From Bifidobacterium pullorum DSM 20433 (GTDB lineage: Bacteria; Actinomycetota; Actinomycetes; Actinomycetales; Bifidobacteriaceae): 64,000 nucleotides of DNA. Where the stretch lies: positions 186,001 through 250,000 of the forward strand of contig NZ_JDUI01000001.1 of assembly GCF_000771405.1 (NCBI RefSeq), written 5' to 3'. The notes beneath the pieces were generated by a model. It ran no database searches and was not told where the DNA came from. It saw nothing but the letters and a program-made list of their open reading frames with translations. Of the stretch, positions 8,569 to 15,801 are shown piece by piece (the stretch's first letter is position 1; each line of letters opens with the position of its first letter). The translations under genes were made by a program, and so were the position numbers.

Positions 8569-8586
8569 CTTCCTGTATATAAGAAA
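8569..8586. promoter_or_regulatory. second, degenerate operator copy upstream of purB
   Basis: CTTCCTGTATATAAGAAA matches the perfect palindrome at 8529-8546 in 14 of 18 positions. The 40-base centre spacing (about four helical turns) would place two bound dimers on the same face of the DNA. The TATAAG inside it could serve as a -10 element for purB, in which case repressor binding would block transcription. This is inference. Confidence 0.45.
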
Positions 8587-8633
8587 TCAGGATGCCCGCC
8601 GCAGCATCGCGGGGTGGCGGTAGTCTTAGGGGC

Positions 8634-10079
8634 ATGAAGCTTACCGATATCTCCCCCGCAATCGCATTGACCCCCCTGGACGGCCGTTACCACAAGCAGA
8701 CCGCCGACCTCGTCGAATACCTGAGCGAGCCCGCGCTCAACCGCGAGCGCATCCACGTCGAGGTCGAGTGGATGATCCTGCTGGCCAACGGCTTCGACGG
8801 CAACGGCAACCAGCCGATCGTCGAAGGCGTCCAGCCGTTCACGCAGGCCGAGATCGACTTCCTGCGCTCCATCCCCGAGGATTTCGGCGCCGAGGGCATC
8901 GCCGCGCATGCCGCGCACGAGGCCGTCACCCACCATGACGTGAAGGCCGTGGAGTATTACATCGACGACCAGATCGACAAGGCGGCCGCCGTGCTCGGCC
9001 CGGACACGCAGCTCAACGAGCGCATCAAGACGCTGGTGCATTTCGCCTGCACCTCCGAGGACATCAACAACCTGTCCACGGCGCTGTGCGTTAAGCAGGC
9101 GATGGAGCGGGTCTGGCTGCCCTCGTTCCGCGCGATCGTCGACCATCTGGCCGCCAAGGCCGAGGAATACCGCGACATGCCGCTGCTCTCGCTGACGCAT
9201 GGACAGCCGGCCACACCGACCACGCTGGGCAAGGAGCTCGCCGTCTACGTGTACCGTCTGAACCGGCAGCTGAAGCATCTGGAGTCCCAGGAGTATCTGG
9301 GCAAGATCAATGGCGCCACCGGTACCTTCGGCGCGCATCTGGCCGCGCTGCCCGAGGTCGACTGGGTGGCGGTGTCCCGCGAGTTCGTCTCGAACCGCAT
9401 GGGACTTACCTGGAACCCGCTGACCACGCAGATTGAGAGCCACGACTGGCAGGCCGAGCTGTACTCGACGGTCTCGCATGCGAACCGCATCATGCACAAC
9501 CTGTGCGTGGATGTGTGGATGTACATCTCGCGCGGCGTGTTCGCGCAGGTGCCGGTCAAGGGTGCCACCGGCTCCTCCACGATGCCTCACAAGGTCAATC
9601 CGATCCGCTTCGAGAACGCCGAGGCCAACTTCGAGCTGTCCTGCTCGCTGCTGGACACGCTGTCGGCCACGCTGGTGGAATCCCGTTGGCAGCGCGACCT
9701 GACCGATTCGACCACCCAGCGCAACATCGGCTCCGCACTCGGCTATTCGCTGCTGGCGCTGAACAACCTGCTGGGCGGGCTGAACTCGATCCATCCGAAC
9801 GCGGCCGTCATGCAGCGTGAGCTCGACTCCAACTGGGAGGTGCTCGGCGAGCCGATCCAGACCGCGATGCGCGCCTGCGAGCTCAAGGGTCTGCCCGGCA
9901 TGGACAAGCCGTACGAGAAGGTCAAGGAGCTGATGCGCGGCCATGAGATCAGCCGCGAGGACGTCGAGCAGTTCATCGACGGACTGGCCTTCGACGACGA
10001 GACCGCCGCACGCCTGAAGGCCCTGACGCCCGCCTCCTACACCGGCGTGGCGAACAAGCTGGTCGATTTCGACCGCTGA
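8634..10079 (+). CDS. purB: adenylosuccinate lyase
   Basis: Cleaves SAICAR to AICAR and adenylosuccinate to AMP, releasing fumarate, in purine synthesis. 481 residues. The fumarase/aspartase superfamily signature GSSTMPHKVNP is at about residues 315-325, and the substrate loop SLTHGQPATPTTLG is near 184-197, giving the E. coli-type PurB. The frame is open 14 codons upstream, but the ATG at 8634 gives the usual N-terminus MKLTDISPAIALTPLDGRY. It stands alone, away from the other pur genes, behind two palindromic operators and the repeat scar, so its control may differ from purC/L/F/M/D. Confidence 0.96.
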   Translation: MKLTDISPAIALTPLDGRYHKQTADLVEYLSEPALNRERIHVEVEWMILLANGFDGNGNQPIVEGVQPFTQAEIDFLRSIPEDFGAEGIAAHAAHEAVTHHDVKAVEYYIDDQIDKAAAVLGPDTQLNERIKTLVHFACTSEDINNLSTALCVKQAMERVWLPSFRAIVDHLAAKAEEYRDMPLLSLTHGQPATPTTLGKELAVYVYRLNRQLKHLESQEYLGKINGATGTFGAHLAALPEVDWVAVSREFVSNRMGLTWNPLTTQIESHDWQAELYSTVSHANRIMHNLCVDVWMYISRGVFAQVPVKGATGSSTMPHKVNPIRFENAEANFELSCSLLDTLSATLVESRWQRDLTDSTTQRNIGSALGYSLLALNNLLGGLNSIHPNAAVMQRELDSNWEVLGEPIQTAMRACELKGLPGMDKPYEKVKELMRGHEISREDVEQFIDGLAFDDETAARLKALTPASYTGVANKLVDFDR

Positions 10080-10100
10080 CCCGAATCCGTTCGATATGCA

Positions 10101-10134
10101 CCGACCTCCCGGCATCCCCACACCGGGAGGTCGG
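10101..10134 (+). terminator. terminator of purB
   Basis: A perfect 12-base-pair stem (CCGACCTCCCGG at 10101-10112 with 10123-10134) and a 10-base loop lie 21 bases after the purB stop. There is no U-run, as is common in actinobacteria. Confidence 0.7.
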
Positions 10135-10157
10135 TCCGTCCCAAGGCAGGTGGATGG

Positions 10158-12620
10158 ATGAGCGAGGAACACACGAAGCGCGGCAATCCGCAAACGGATG
10201 GCGCAGCCGATGGGAGTGTCGTCATCGATGACATCCCGCCCCGGCGCACGCGGGACTTCGCCGATCTGATGCATGCCGCCGGCGCACTCGTGCTCGCCGT
10301 GCTCATGCTGCTTGTCGCCGTGTATCTGCGCGGTCTGACCCGAGGCATGGAATCCGACGTGCACAACGCCGGGCAGGCGATCGGCTGGGTCATGGATGTG
10401 CCGGCCTCGCTGCTCCAGCAGATCATCACCATCGTGATCGCGATCAGCGTGCTGTTCCAGCTGCTGGTCAACCGGGAATGGCTGCAGTCCGCGATCTCCC
10501 TGATCGCCATGTTCGGCGGCTACGCCGCGGTGTGGGCGTTGTCGTCCATCATCACCCTCACCGGATTCGATCCGTTGATCCAGGGATTGGAATCGCCCGG
10601 CGCGCTCAGCGGCTCCGGCCTGGTACCGGATTTCTACGCCGGATTCGCCGCCTTCCTGACCACGGCGGGTCCCCGCCGCATGCGCTCCGCAGTCAAATGG
10701 AGTTGGAACGCGCTGTATGCGCTCGGTGTCCTGCTGGTGGTGCTGTCCTGGAATTCCGTGCCCGGCGTGGTGTTCTCGTTCGCTGTGGGACGCATCGTCG
10801 GCATGGTGATCCGGTTCGCCGTCGGCACACGCAATCAGGGCGCGTGGGGCACCCAGGTGGTGCAGAGCCTGCAGGGCATCGGACTGGATGTCCGTTCGCT
10901 GACGCGCCGTCCGGAGGCCCACGCCGAATCCGGCATGCTGAAGACCACGCTCGACGACGATCTGGCGGAGAACTCCCGCGTCTATGACATGGTCGACGGA
11001 CAGGGGCGGCGCTATACCGTATCGGTCATCGACGGACAGGAGCACAACGCCGGTTATCTCAATCAGCTCTGGCAATGGCTGCGCCTGACCGGAGTGACGA
11101 TGAGACGCGACCGTTCGGTCTCCGACGCCGTCCACCACCACCTGACCATGCTGCTGTCGCTGGACAACATCGGTCTGGCCGCATCGCGCCCATACGGCAT
11201 CGCCGATTGCGGGGAATCCTCGCTGCTCGTGCTCGACGCCGAGTCCACCGCCCTGCCGTGCAACCTCAACACGCTCACCGACGACGACGCCGTCGCGTTC
11301 ATGCGATACCTCGACGTGGCCCATCGGCATGGGCTGTCGCATCATCGCATCACCCCGGACACCCTGGCCCGCCTGCCGATCGGCTCCCCCGTCATCGCGG
11401 GGTGGCAGAACGGCGATTGCACCAGCACAGGCGCGAACCTTTCGATCGACAAGGTGCAGTTGCTTGTCCTGATGGCGGTGCTGCTCGACGTCGACAGGGC
11501 CGTGGCCGCAGGACGGCTGGTCTGGGGCGACGAGACCATGATCGGCCTGCTGCCGTTCGTGCAGAAGGCCGCCATTCCCGCCGCCACGCGCGCGCTCAAC
11601 CCATGGAGCAAACGGCTGCTCGACGACGTGCGTGATGCCCTGCGCGCGCTTGCGCCGCAGGAGGTCTCCGAGGCGATGGAACCGGTGACGATCTCCCGGT
11701 TCAACATCCGTTCGTTCATCACCATCGTGCTGCTGATCGTCGCGGTGTCGGTGGTGTTCACCCAATTGCGCCCGGACGAGGTCATCGCGGCCGTGTCGAA
11801 CGCCAACCCGTTCATGGCGGTGCTGTGCGTGCTGTTCGGTTTGCTGGCGTGGGCGGGTTCGGCGCTGACGCTCGGCACGTTCATGGACCCGCAGCGTCGC
11901 AACACCATTGGCTTGCTGTGCTCCCAGGCGGCATCCGGATTCACCGCGGTCTCGATGCCGGCCGGCGTCGGCCCCGCGTTCGTCAATCTGCAGTTCCTGA
12001 GGAAAAGCGGCTACCGCAATACCGCGGCGACGGCCATCATGAGTGCGGTCTGGGCCATCCAGGGCGGCACCACCATCGCGCTGGTGCTGTCCATCGGCAT
12101 CTTCACCGGCCGCAATATGCTCTCCGGCATGATCCCCACGAACACGCTGATCATCGTCATCGCCGCCGTGGCCCTGCTGCTGTCCATCGCCATGGCCATA
12201 CCGCCGGTCCGTCACGTGGTGGCGCAGCGGTATCTGCCCCTTGTCAAGGCGTATGCGAGGCAGCTGGTCAACGTGCTCAGCCAGCCCAAACAGCTGGTGA
12301 TGGGATTGGCCGGGGCGTTGGTGTTGAACATCGCCACCGGGCTGGGCTTCTGGGCCGCGCTGATGGCGTTCGGGCAGCCGACGAACCCGCTGGAGACCAC
12401 CTTCGTGTTCCTGCTGGCCAACACCCTGGGTTCGGCGGTCCCCACCCCCGGCGGCCTGGGCGCGGTGGAGGCGGCGCTGACCTTCGCCTTCACCTCCGTC
12501 GGGGTGCCGCCCGCCGTGGCGCTGTCGGCGACGCTGGTCTACCGTGTGGCCTTCTACTGGCTGCGCATCCCGATGGGTGCGCTGGCCATGAAATGGCTGG
12601 ATCGGCACAATCTCATCTGA
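10158..12620 (+). CDS. multi-domain membrane protein with LPG-synthase-type transmembrane domain
   Basis: 820 residues. The N-terminal part (about 35-230) holds several membrane helices. A soluble middle region (about 255-500) has the feel of a degenerate protein kinase fold: GVTMRRDRSVSDAVHHH, then VAHRHGLSHHRITPDTL, reminiscent of the kinase HxGxxHxxxxPxN catalytic loop but lacking its Asp. The C-terminal part (about 505-810) is a polytopic domain of the lysylphosphatidylglycerol synthase membrane/flippase family (UPF0104), with its typical TPGGLGAVEAALT motif near 765. The soluble aminoacyl-transferase domain of true MprF is missing, so aminoacyl-lipid synthesis is unlikely. Lipid or glycan translocation is more plausible, but this is inference. 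Confidence 0.82.
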   Translation: MSEEHTKRGNPQTDGAADGSVVIDDIPPRRTRDFADLMHAAGALVLAVLMLLVAVYLRGLTRGMESDVHNAGQAIGWVMDVPASLLQQIITIVIAISVLFQLLVNREWLQSAISLIAMFGGYAAVWALSSIITLTGFDPLIQGLESPGALSGSGLVPDFYAGFAAFLTTAGPRRMRSAVKWSWNALYALGVLLVVLSWNSVPGVVFSFAVGRIVGMVIRFAVGTRNQGAWGTQVVQSLQGIGLDVRSLTRRPEAHAESGMLKTTLDDDLAENSRVYDMVDGQGRRYTVSVIDGQEHNAGYLNQLWQWLRLTGVTMRRDRSVSDAVHHHLTMLLSLDNIGLAASRPYGIADCGESSLLVLDAESTALPCNLNTLTDDDAVAFMRYLDVAHRHGLSHHRITPDTLARLPIGSPVIAGWQNGDCTSTGANLSIDKVQLLVLMAVLLDVDRAVAAGRLVWGDETMIGLLPFVQKAAIPAATRALNPWSKRLLDDVRDALRALAPQEVSEAMEPVTISRFNIRSFITIVLLIVAVSVVFTQLRPDEVIAAVSNANPFMAVLCVLFGLLAWAGSALTLGTFMDPQRRNTIGLLCSQAASGFTAVSMPAGVGPAFVNLQFLRKSGYRNTAATAIMSAVWAIQGGTTIALVLSIGIFTGRNMLSGMIPTNTLIIVIAAVALLLSIAMAIPPVRHVVAQRYLPLVKAYARQLVNVLSQPKQLVMGLAGALVLNIATGLGFWAALMAFGQPTNPLETTFVFLLANTLGSAVPTPGGLGAVEAALTFAFTSVGVPPAVALSATLVYRVAFYWLRIPMGALAMKWLDRHNLI

Positions 12621-12690
12621 TTCGTGCCCCTTTTTGTGCAAACTATCGCGAAAACCCTTGTAATTGGCGGTTCTTGCCAGTTTTCTGCGC

Positions 12691-12696
12691 TATTAT
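12691..12696 (+). promoter_or_regulatory. possible -10 element of the HU gene
   Basis: TATTAT lies 60 bases before the HU start, in the only AT-rich stretch of the gap after the flippase-like gene. No convincing -35 hexamer is found at 16-18 bases, so this is a weak call. Confidence 0.35.
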
Positions 12697-12756
12697 CGGT
12701 GATGAACGTTGGATGCCGCAGAATCGTGGCATCCCCTGACCCAAGAAGGATGCTGT

Positions 12757-13038
12757 ATGGCATACAACAAGTCTGATCTCGTGTCGAAGATCGCCCAGAA
12801 GTCGAACCTGACCAAGGCTCAGGCTGAGGCTGCTGTCAACGCTTTCCAGGATGTGTTCGTCGAGGCCATGGAGTCCGGCGAGGGCCTGAAGCTCACCGGT
12901 CTGTTCTCCGCCGAGCGCGTCAAGCGCGCCGAGCGCACCGGCCGCAACCCGCGCACCGGCGAAACCATCAAGATCCCCGCCTCCTACGGCGTCCGCATCT
13001 CCGCCGGCTCGCTGCTGAAGAAGGCCGTCACCAAGTAA
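12757..13038 (+). CDS. hup: nucleoid-associated DNA-binding protein HU
   Basis: 93 residues, the normal HU size. It binds and bends DNA without much sequence preference and organises the nucleoid. The sequence shows the N-terminal dimerisation helices (MAYNKSDLVSKIAQKSNLTKAQAE) and the arm motif GRNPRTGETIKIPASYGVRISAG with the conserved RNPxTG, where Pro intercalates into the DNA. The AAGAAGGA ribosome binding site at 12743-12750 fixes the ATG at 12757 over a longer in-frame reading. It is monocistronic, followed by a strong hairpin. Confidence 0.96.
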   Translation: MAYNKSDLVSKIAQKSNLTKAQAEAAVNAFQDVFVEAMESGEGLKLTGLFSAERVKRAERTGRNPRTGETIKIPASYGVRISAGSLLKKAVTK

Positions 13039-13063
13039 GTTTGCCCTTTCAGGACACTGGTGC

Positions 13064-13101
13064 CGTGTGGGCCCCGACCATTGTTGGTCGGGGCCCACAC
13101 G
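13064..13101. terminator. strong terminator between HU and pafA (convergent)
   Basis: A perfect 17-base-pair stem (13064-13080 with 13085-13101) and a TTGT loop lie between the convergent HU and pafA genes. It can serve both strands. Confidence 0.8.
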
Positions 13102-13125
13102 TGTATGGGGCCTCCGTGCGGCGCG

Positions 13126-14652
13126 TCACAGCGCCGCCAGCAATGATCGGAAATCCTCGGTGACCGTGTCGTCGAACGGATCGAGCAGCACGAGTTCGCG
13201 CCGCACCGGCGCATGCACCGTCAACCGCGTCCAATCACAGGAATACTGGGCGCCCGAGGTCTTCGCCTCCCGGACGAACCGTCCGCGCAGCAAGGCTCTG
13301 GTGCCATGCGGGGGCTCATGGACCGCCGTTCGGACCCGCGCGGCATCCACCGGCATCGACATCGCGCCGCGTGCGGTCAACGCCTCATAGGTCCTGCCAT
13401 TGGCGACGTCATGGTAGTCCAGGTCGATCTGCGCCAATCGGGCCGGGTCGATATCGGGGTGACGCGCCGTCATCGCCTCCAGCAGGCGGCGTTTGGCCAT
13501 CCAATCCACACGGTCCGCCATGGCATCGAAACGGCCTCCCGCGATGGCGTCCAGGACGCCACGCCACTGCTCCACCACGGTACGGGCGTGGGTGCCGTTC
13601 AGGGATTGGTCCACCGCATCGCCGTACCGTTCGAGGAAACGTTCCACCACCGCGCAGTACCGATACTGCATGGCCAGCGCCGTGACGCCGAAGTCCTCGC
13701 CCCCCGCGGCACGTACGGCGTCCCGCCGGAATCCGGGCTCGTCGACCACGTCAAGCCGCGCATCACGGCAGCCCAGGTCGCGGTTCACCGCACGGTTGGC
13801 GGCGTTCGGATCGGCCAGGGCACAGGTCTCGAACCCGGTCGGGCAGCCATGCCGCACCGCCGATTCCATCACGCACAGCACCAGATGCGTGGTGGCCATT
13901 TTCATCCACGTGGCGAACTGGGAACGGTTGGAATCCCCGATGATCACGTGCAGACGCCGGTACGAGTCGGGGTCGGCGTGCGGTTCGTCACGGGTGTTGA
14001 CCATCGGGCGGGCCCGCGTGGTGGCCGAGGACACCGCCTCGTCCAGGAAATCGGCACGCTGCGTGATCTGGAATCCGCCGGACGTCACCCGCCCCGCGCC
14101 GGTGAAGATCTGCCGGGTGATCAGGAACGGCAGCAGCTGCCGCTCGATCATCGTCAACGGCACATACCGGAGCACCAGATAGTTCTCGTGGCATCCGAAG
14201 GAATGGCCCGCCGAATCGGCGTTGTTCTTGTACACATGAACGGTCAGGCCGTCGCCGTGCGAGCTCCGCAGCCGCTCCTGGGCCTCGAGGGCCAGCCGGC
14301 GCATCACGGCCTCCCCGGCCAGGTCCTGCGCCAACGCGTCCATCGGGTCGCGGGCCTCCGCCGTGGCGTATTCGGGATGTGAGCCGACATCCAGATACAG
14401 TCTGGAGCCGTTCTCCAGATACGTATTGGTGGATCGCGTGTTCGCCACCACCGGCCGGAACATCTCCATCGCCACCGCTCCGGCGTCGCAGGCGGCGTCA
14501 GCCCCGGTCACGCTGACGCCGTACTCGGTTTCGATGCCGAAGATCCGGTCGAACCGGTCCGCGCCACCCGGCACGGACGCCGGTTGCTCATCGGAACGCC
14601 GCGAGGCATCCGACACCGGATGGTTGCCGCTGTCACGCAGCTGGGGCATCAC
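13126..14652 (-). CDS. pafA: Pup--protein ligase
   Basis: Attaches the small protein Pup through its C-terminal glutamate to lysines of target proteins, using ATP. 508 residues; carboxylate-amine ligase fold related to glutamine synthetase. The N-terminal catalytic strand FGIETEYGVSV is near residue 38, and the nucleotide-binding segments HVYKNNADSAGHSFGCHENY and GRVTSGGFQITQRAD are clear. The first 36 residues form a Ser/Pro/Asp-rich extension not usual in PafA, which normally starts close to the ETEYG strand. The start codon is GTG, overlapping the pup stop (GTGA), or the ATG one codon later. Together with pup it forms a coupled pair. Confidence 0.95.
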   Translation of the reverse strand: MMPQLRDSGNHPVSDASRRSDEQPASVPGGADRFDRIFGIETEYGVSVTGADAACDAGAVAMEMFRPVVANTRSTNTYLENGSRLYLDVGSHPEYATAEARDPMDALAQDLAGEAVMRRLALEAQERLRSSHGDGLTVHVYKNNADSAGHSFGCHENYLVLRYVPLTMIERQLLPFLITRQIFTGAGRVTSGGFQITQRADFLDEAVSSATTRARPMVNTRDEPHADPDSYRRLHVIIGDSNRSQFATWMKMATTHLVLCVMESAVRHGCPTGFETCALADPNAANRAVNRDLGCRDARLDVVDEPGFRRDAVRAAGGEDFGVTALAMQYRYCAVVERFLERYGDAVDQSLNGTHARTVVEQWRGVLDAIAGGRFDAMADRVDWMAKRRLLEAMTARHPDIDPARLAQIDLDYHDVANGRTYEALTARGAMSMPVDAARVRTAVHEPPHGTRALLRGRFVREAKTSGAQYSCDWTRLTVHAPVRRELVLLDPFDDTVTEDFRSLLAAL

Positions 14653-14840
14653 TCGCCGCCTTTTTGCACGAAACTGTTCACGTACTCCTGCGCGTTGGTC
14701 TCCAGCACGCTCTCGATATCATCCAGCACCGCGTCCAACGCGTCCACGGACCCGTTCATCCGGGACTCGCCCATGACCGTCGGCTGTTCCTGCGGCTGCT
14801 GCGATTCCTGATTCCGCGCTTGTGCGAACTCCTGCGGCAT
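14649..14840 (-). CDS. pup: prokaryotic ubiquitin-like protein Pup
   Basis: 63 residues, intrinsically disordered in type, Gln/Glu/Ser-rich, with the conserved C-terminal half (VLDDIESVLETNAQEYVNSF) that contacts the ARC/Mpa coiled coil. It ends in Gly-Gly-Glu, not Gly-Gly-Gln, so it can be ligated without prior deamidation by Dop. The ribosome binding site AAAGGGGAG lies 7 bases before the ATG. The stop is shared with the pafA start. The presence of Pup, PafA, Dop and ARC together makes the call secure. Confidence 0.95.
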   Translation of the reverse strand: MPQEFAQARNQESQQPQEQPTVMGESRMNGSVDALDAVLDDIESVLETNAQEYVNSFVQKGGE

Positions 14841-14891
14841 GCTATGCTCCCCTTTCCGTCATCCCGTCCATACCGGACGTGCCGGCATCCG

Positions 14892-15734
14892 TCAGCTCTC
14901 GATCAGATACGGACGCAATTCGTTGATGATGATGCCGTTCGAGGCGACCACATCATTGTTGCTGCGCCAATGGATGTCGTTGCCGTTCCACTGCCGCAGC
15001 TTGCCCTGGGATTCCCACAGCACCACGGCGCCCGCGGACACGGCGGGCACGTCCCAGGTGTGCAGGTGAGGCTCGAAATAGGCGTCATACGTGCCGTCCG
15101 CCACCTTGCACAGGTCCAGGGACACCGGCCCCACACGCTTGATGTCGGTCGGGCGGCCGGCGATCGAGGAGACCACCTTCAGTGCGCGCTTCGATTCCTC
15201 CTGCACGTACGACATGCCAAAGCTGACCACCGAACCGTCCAGCGAGGACGTGGTGGAGGGGATGATCTTCTCCCGCTTGTCGCCGATCGGCGTCTTGCGC
15301 ACCCGAATCGCCCCCTGCCCGCGCGCGGCCATATACGTCATGTCCAGCGCCGGGGCGTGGACCACGCCGAGGATCGGCTGGGCGGAACCATACTCGTTGA
15401 CCTCGAACAGCGAGATGGTGATCGACCATTCCGGCATGTTGCGGATGAAGTTCACCGCGCCGTCGATATTGCCGGGGCACCAGTAGCGCTCGCCTGGGCG
15501 GCACTCCTCCGGACGGTCGTTCCACAGGCCGTTGAACGGTTCGAGCTGCATCAGCCGCTGGCCGAGGAAATCCATCAGCTTGTAGTTGATATCTAGGTCG
15601 AACTGGGTGGATTCCTTCGGCACCTTCAACCGGTTCAGCTTCCGGGGCGTGGTCTGTTCGCTCAGCACGTGCTTGCCCGCGTCCACCGCGATGCGGGCCA
15701 CGGCCAACGTCATTTCCTGCAGTTCCATCGTCAT
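14892..15734 (-). CDS. inositol-monophosphatase-like protein with altered metal site (probable pseudoenzyme)
   Basis: 280 residues of the IMPase/FIG superfamily, lying between pup and dop in the pupylation locus. The signature that normally reads WxxDPxDGTxNF appears here as WCPGNIDGAVNF (about residues 85-96). The first metal-binding Asp is Gly and the Thr is Ala; only the second Asp is kept. The upstream Glu-Glu metal ligands are not in their usual context (NDRPEE). The C-terminal motif survives as WDVPAVSAG. Length and overall pattern are intact, with no stops, so selection seems to maintain the protein. Loss of ligands argues against ordinary phosphomonoesterase activity; a binding or regulatory role is possible. 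Confidence 0.75.
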   Translation of the reverse strand: MTMELQEMTLAVARIAVDAGKHVLSEQTTPRKLNRLKVPKESTQFDLDINYKLMDFLGQRLMQLEPFNGLWNDRPEECRPGERYWCPGNIDGAVNFIRNMPEWSITISLFEVNEYGSAQPILGVVHAPALDMTYMAARGQGAIRVRKTPIGDKREKIIPSTTSSLDGSVVSFGMSYVQEESKRALKVVSSIAGRPTDIKRVGPVSLDLCKVADGTYDAYFEPHLHTWDVPAVSAGAVVLWESQGKLRQWNGNDIHWRSNNDVVASNGIIINELRPYLIES

Positions 15735-15801
15735 CTCATTTCATCCTGCGCCGTTTCCTGATTCCGGCGATTCCTCATTCGTTACTTCCAGTGGGGCGAT
15801 T

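Noticed and set aside
8393-8623. A 76-codon plus-strand frame across the repeat scar
   Set aside because: It mixes repeat, antisense of the ATPase stub and operator sequence; no ribosome binding site and no family resemblance.
10158-12620. Calling the 820-residue membrane protein MprF (lysyl-phosphatidylglycerol synthase)
   Set aside because: The soluble aminoacyl-transferase domain that defines MprF is missing; only the membrane part is shared.
8547-12641. A 1364-codon open frame on the minus strand opposite purB and the flippase-like gene
   Set aside because: It is antisense to two clear genes and made of His/Arg/Gly/Gln-rich low-complexity sequence, as expected from the third codon positions of high-GC genes read backwards.
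14892-15734. Reading the IMPase-like gene as an ordinary inositol-1-monophosphatase or histidinol-phosphatase
   Set aside because: The metal-binding Asp and Thr of the DPxDGT motif are absent, so naming it as an active enzyme would go beyond the sequence.
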